Source: an uncultured Fenollaria sp.
Lineage (GTDB): Bacteria; Bacillota; Clostridia; Tissierellales; Peptoniphilaceae
Length of the DNA: 14,318 nucleotides
Direction: 5' to 3'
Assembly (NCBI RefSeq): GCF_934202865.1
Contig: NZ_CAKPYL010000039.1
Location: 1 to 14,318 of the forward strand
The stretch's first letter is position 1. Every line of letters begins with the position of its first letter. The notes under the pieces are model-generated. The model saw nothing but the letters and a program-made list of their open reading frames with translations. It was not told where the DNA came from and did not search any database. The translations under genes and the position numbers were made by a program. Of this stretch, positions 13,716 to 14,318 are shown piece after piece.

Positions 13716-13887
13716 ATGTCATTGAATGACACACATAGTTTATCACATACAAAATGGAATTGCAAATATCACATAGTGTTTGCTCCTAAATATAGAAGGA
13801 AAGAATTTTATGGCGGTAAAAGACTTGAAATAGGACAAGCTTAGTGAACAGCTGACATTTGATGCAATTGACCCTTTTAAAGGGTAG
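13716..13887 (+). pseudogene. tnpA: tnpA remnant with out-of-frame internal deletion
   Basis: The N-terminus (13716-13841) reads MSLNDTHSLSHTKWNCKYHIVFAPKYRRKEFYGGKRLEIGQA and then meets a stop (13842-13844). In a different frame, 13834-13887 reads DKLSEQLTFDAIDPFKG and a stop, which looks like the C-terminus of an IS200 transposase. Compared with the 154-residue intact protein, roughly 95 codons are missing, including the HUH motif and the catalytic tyrosine. It cannot make an active enzyme. The ATG has AGGGAGG 8 nt upstream. Confidence 0.88.
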
Positions 13888-14001
13888 CTAGTATAATTTG
13901 CAAGTGACAGATTAAGCAACGTCCTTGAGGCGTGGCTAGTAATACAGGCCCTTTGGGCCGCATGAGAAAAACCCCCGGCTAGGCCGGGGGATATTTTGTA
14001 G

Positions 14002-14045
14002 AAATATGTTTTTCCCAGAATAAGATATTTTCTGACAATTAAGAA
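14002..14045 (+). repeat. 44-bp imperfect direct repeat, right copy
   Basis: It matches 12607-12650 (36 of 44). It lies just outside the right hairpin of the deleted IS element. Confidence 0.65.
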
Positions 14046-14074
14046 AATTAAAGAAAGTACAAAAAAGCAATAGC

Positions 14075-14103
14075 TTGACATATTATAATTAATATATTAT
14101 GAT
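14075..14103 (+). promoter_or_regulatory. Promoter upstream of the right-end small ORF
   Basis: TTGACA (14075-14080) and TATGAT (14098-14103) are separated by 17 nt. The predicted start is near 14110. Confidence 0.75.
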
Positions 14104-14106
14104 TAA

Positions 14107-14283
14107 TTATATGAAGATTATAATAAATCAGATAAATTAGAAGGTTTGATTGCAGTATCTCAAAAAGCTATAGCAGATACATATGATTGCTTTTCACAAG
14201 AAGAAGTTCATAATGATGTTTTTTCATTGCTTAAATATTTAATTGATAATGAACTATTTATAGAGGATAAAAATGAATTATAG
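14107..14283 (+). pseudogene. Small ORF of up to 58 codons without a normal start; possibly frameshifted
   Basis: The frame is open from 14107 (after TAA at 14104) to TAG at 14281 and reads LYEDYNKSDKLEGLIAVSQK onward, with protein-like composition (SQEEVHNDVFSLLKYLIDNELF). It has no ATG or GTG at a sensible place. An in-frame TTG at 14146 would give 45 codons, but its only ribosome-binding stretch (AGAAGG) is a single base away. One extra T near 14108 would join the ATG at 14099 to this frame (MINLYEDYN), but that ATG lies inside the -10 box. It may be a truncated or frameshifted gene, a gene with an unusual start, or contain a sequencing error. I do not recognise the family. Confidence 0.4.
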
Positions 14284-14318
14284 TTTTTCTAGCAATATTA
14301 AGTTTTTAATTAAAAATT
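14273..14318 (+). CDS. Start of an unidentified gene running off the window
   Basis: The ATG at 14273 has GAGG (about 14263-14266) 6 nt upstream and overlaps the end of the preceding small ORF by 11 nt, a common arrangement for coupled genes. Only 15 codons are visible (MNYSFSSNIKFLIKN), too few to identify it. The overlap is modest support for the small ORF being, or having been, translated. Confidence 0.4.
   Translation, partial: MNYSFSSNIKFLIKN

Larger units (their letters stand above)
13577..13990 (+). mobile_element. Internally deleted IS200-type element
   Basis: Both ends of an IS200-type element are kept, but most of tnpA is missing. The left hairpin is CCCCCAGT-TAG-ACTGGGGG (13581-13599). 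The right end has GGCCC-TTT-GGGCC near 13957 and CCCCCGGC-TAG-GCCGGGGG (13972-13990). The left end resembles that of the intact element (AAAACCCCCAG, TAGCTTTAGC). The transposase sequence differs, so it is a relative and not a recent copy. At about 415 bp with both ends, it could be mobilised by a transposase acting in trans. It begins within 10 nt of the acetyltransferase terminator. Confidence 0.8.

Noticed and set aside
13743..14081. Minus-strand open frame of 112 codons across the deleted IS
   Set aside because: It spans IS hairpins and the tnpA remnant antisense, starts without a ribosome binding site and has no recognisable motif.
14099..14137. Leaderless ATG ORF (MINYMKIIINQIN)
   Set aside because: The first ATG lies inside the -10 box, the ORF is only 13 codons, and the composition is not protein-like.

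Overview
The window looks like the chromosome of a low-GC Gram-positive anaerobe. The best guess is the Tissierellia/Peptoniphilaceae (anaerobic cocci) or a nearby clostridial group. The basis is sigma-A-type promoters (TTGACA/TATAAT), strong AGGAGG-type ribosome binding sites, a long SRP RNA with an Alu domain, a secreted protein with GA modules and a copper-amine-oxidase N-terminal-like domain, and IS200-type insertion sequences. The family assignment is inference; the Gram-positive assignment is well supported.

Layout. Positions 27-2338 (minus) hold a two-gene envelope operon, LemA-like followed by a DUF2207 membrane protein, joined by a TAATG overlap. It is divergent from a MscS-type channel gene (2514-3344). 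Positions 3345-3815 are non-coding and filled with a dispersed repeat. Positions 3863-5192 (minus) hold apt and a TtcA-like PP-loop tRNA-thiolation gene, overlapping by 8 nt and driven by a clear promoter that dictates the apt start. Positions 5460-7391 encode a secreted protein with two InlB-like repeats, two GA modules, a very tyrosine-rich insertion and a CuAO-N-like C-terminus.

Next is a stable-RNA unit with a consensus promoter: tRNA-Ser(GGA) abutting the SRP RNA, then a terminator. An intact IS200-type element (7946-8660, tnpA) sits directly behind that terminator. Positions 8676-9220 hold more copies of the dispersed repeat and a 173-bp imperfect inverted repeat. tRNA-Pro(UGG) follows on the minus strand. 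Positions 9767-12535 encode a large secreted phosphodiester-glycosidase (NAGPA-domain) protein.

The right end (12607-14045) looks acquired: a Vat/CatB-type antibiotic acetyltransferase with a long 5' leader that encodes a short peptide, then an internally deleted IS200 relative, all bounded by 44-bp imperfect direct repeats (36/44 identical). Beyond it, a promoter and a small ORF without a normal start lead into a gene that runs off the window.

The items most worth a second look are the tyrosine-rich domain inserted inside an InlB-like repeat, the putative leader-peptide attenuator of the acetyltransferase gene, the direct repeats around that module, and the covarying sequence complementary to the ribosome binding site in the two IS200-type elements. 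I found no CRISPR array, and nothing that is convincingly a new defence system.
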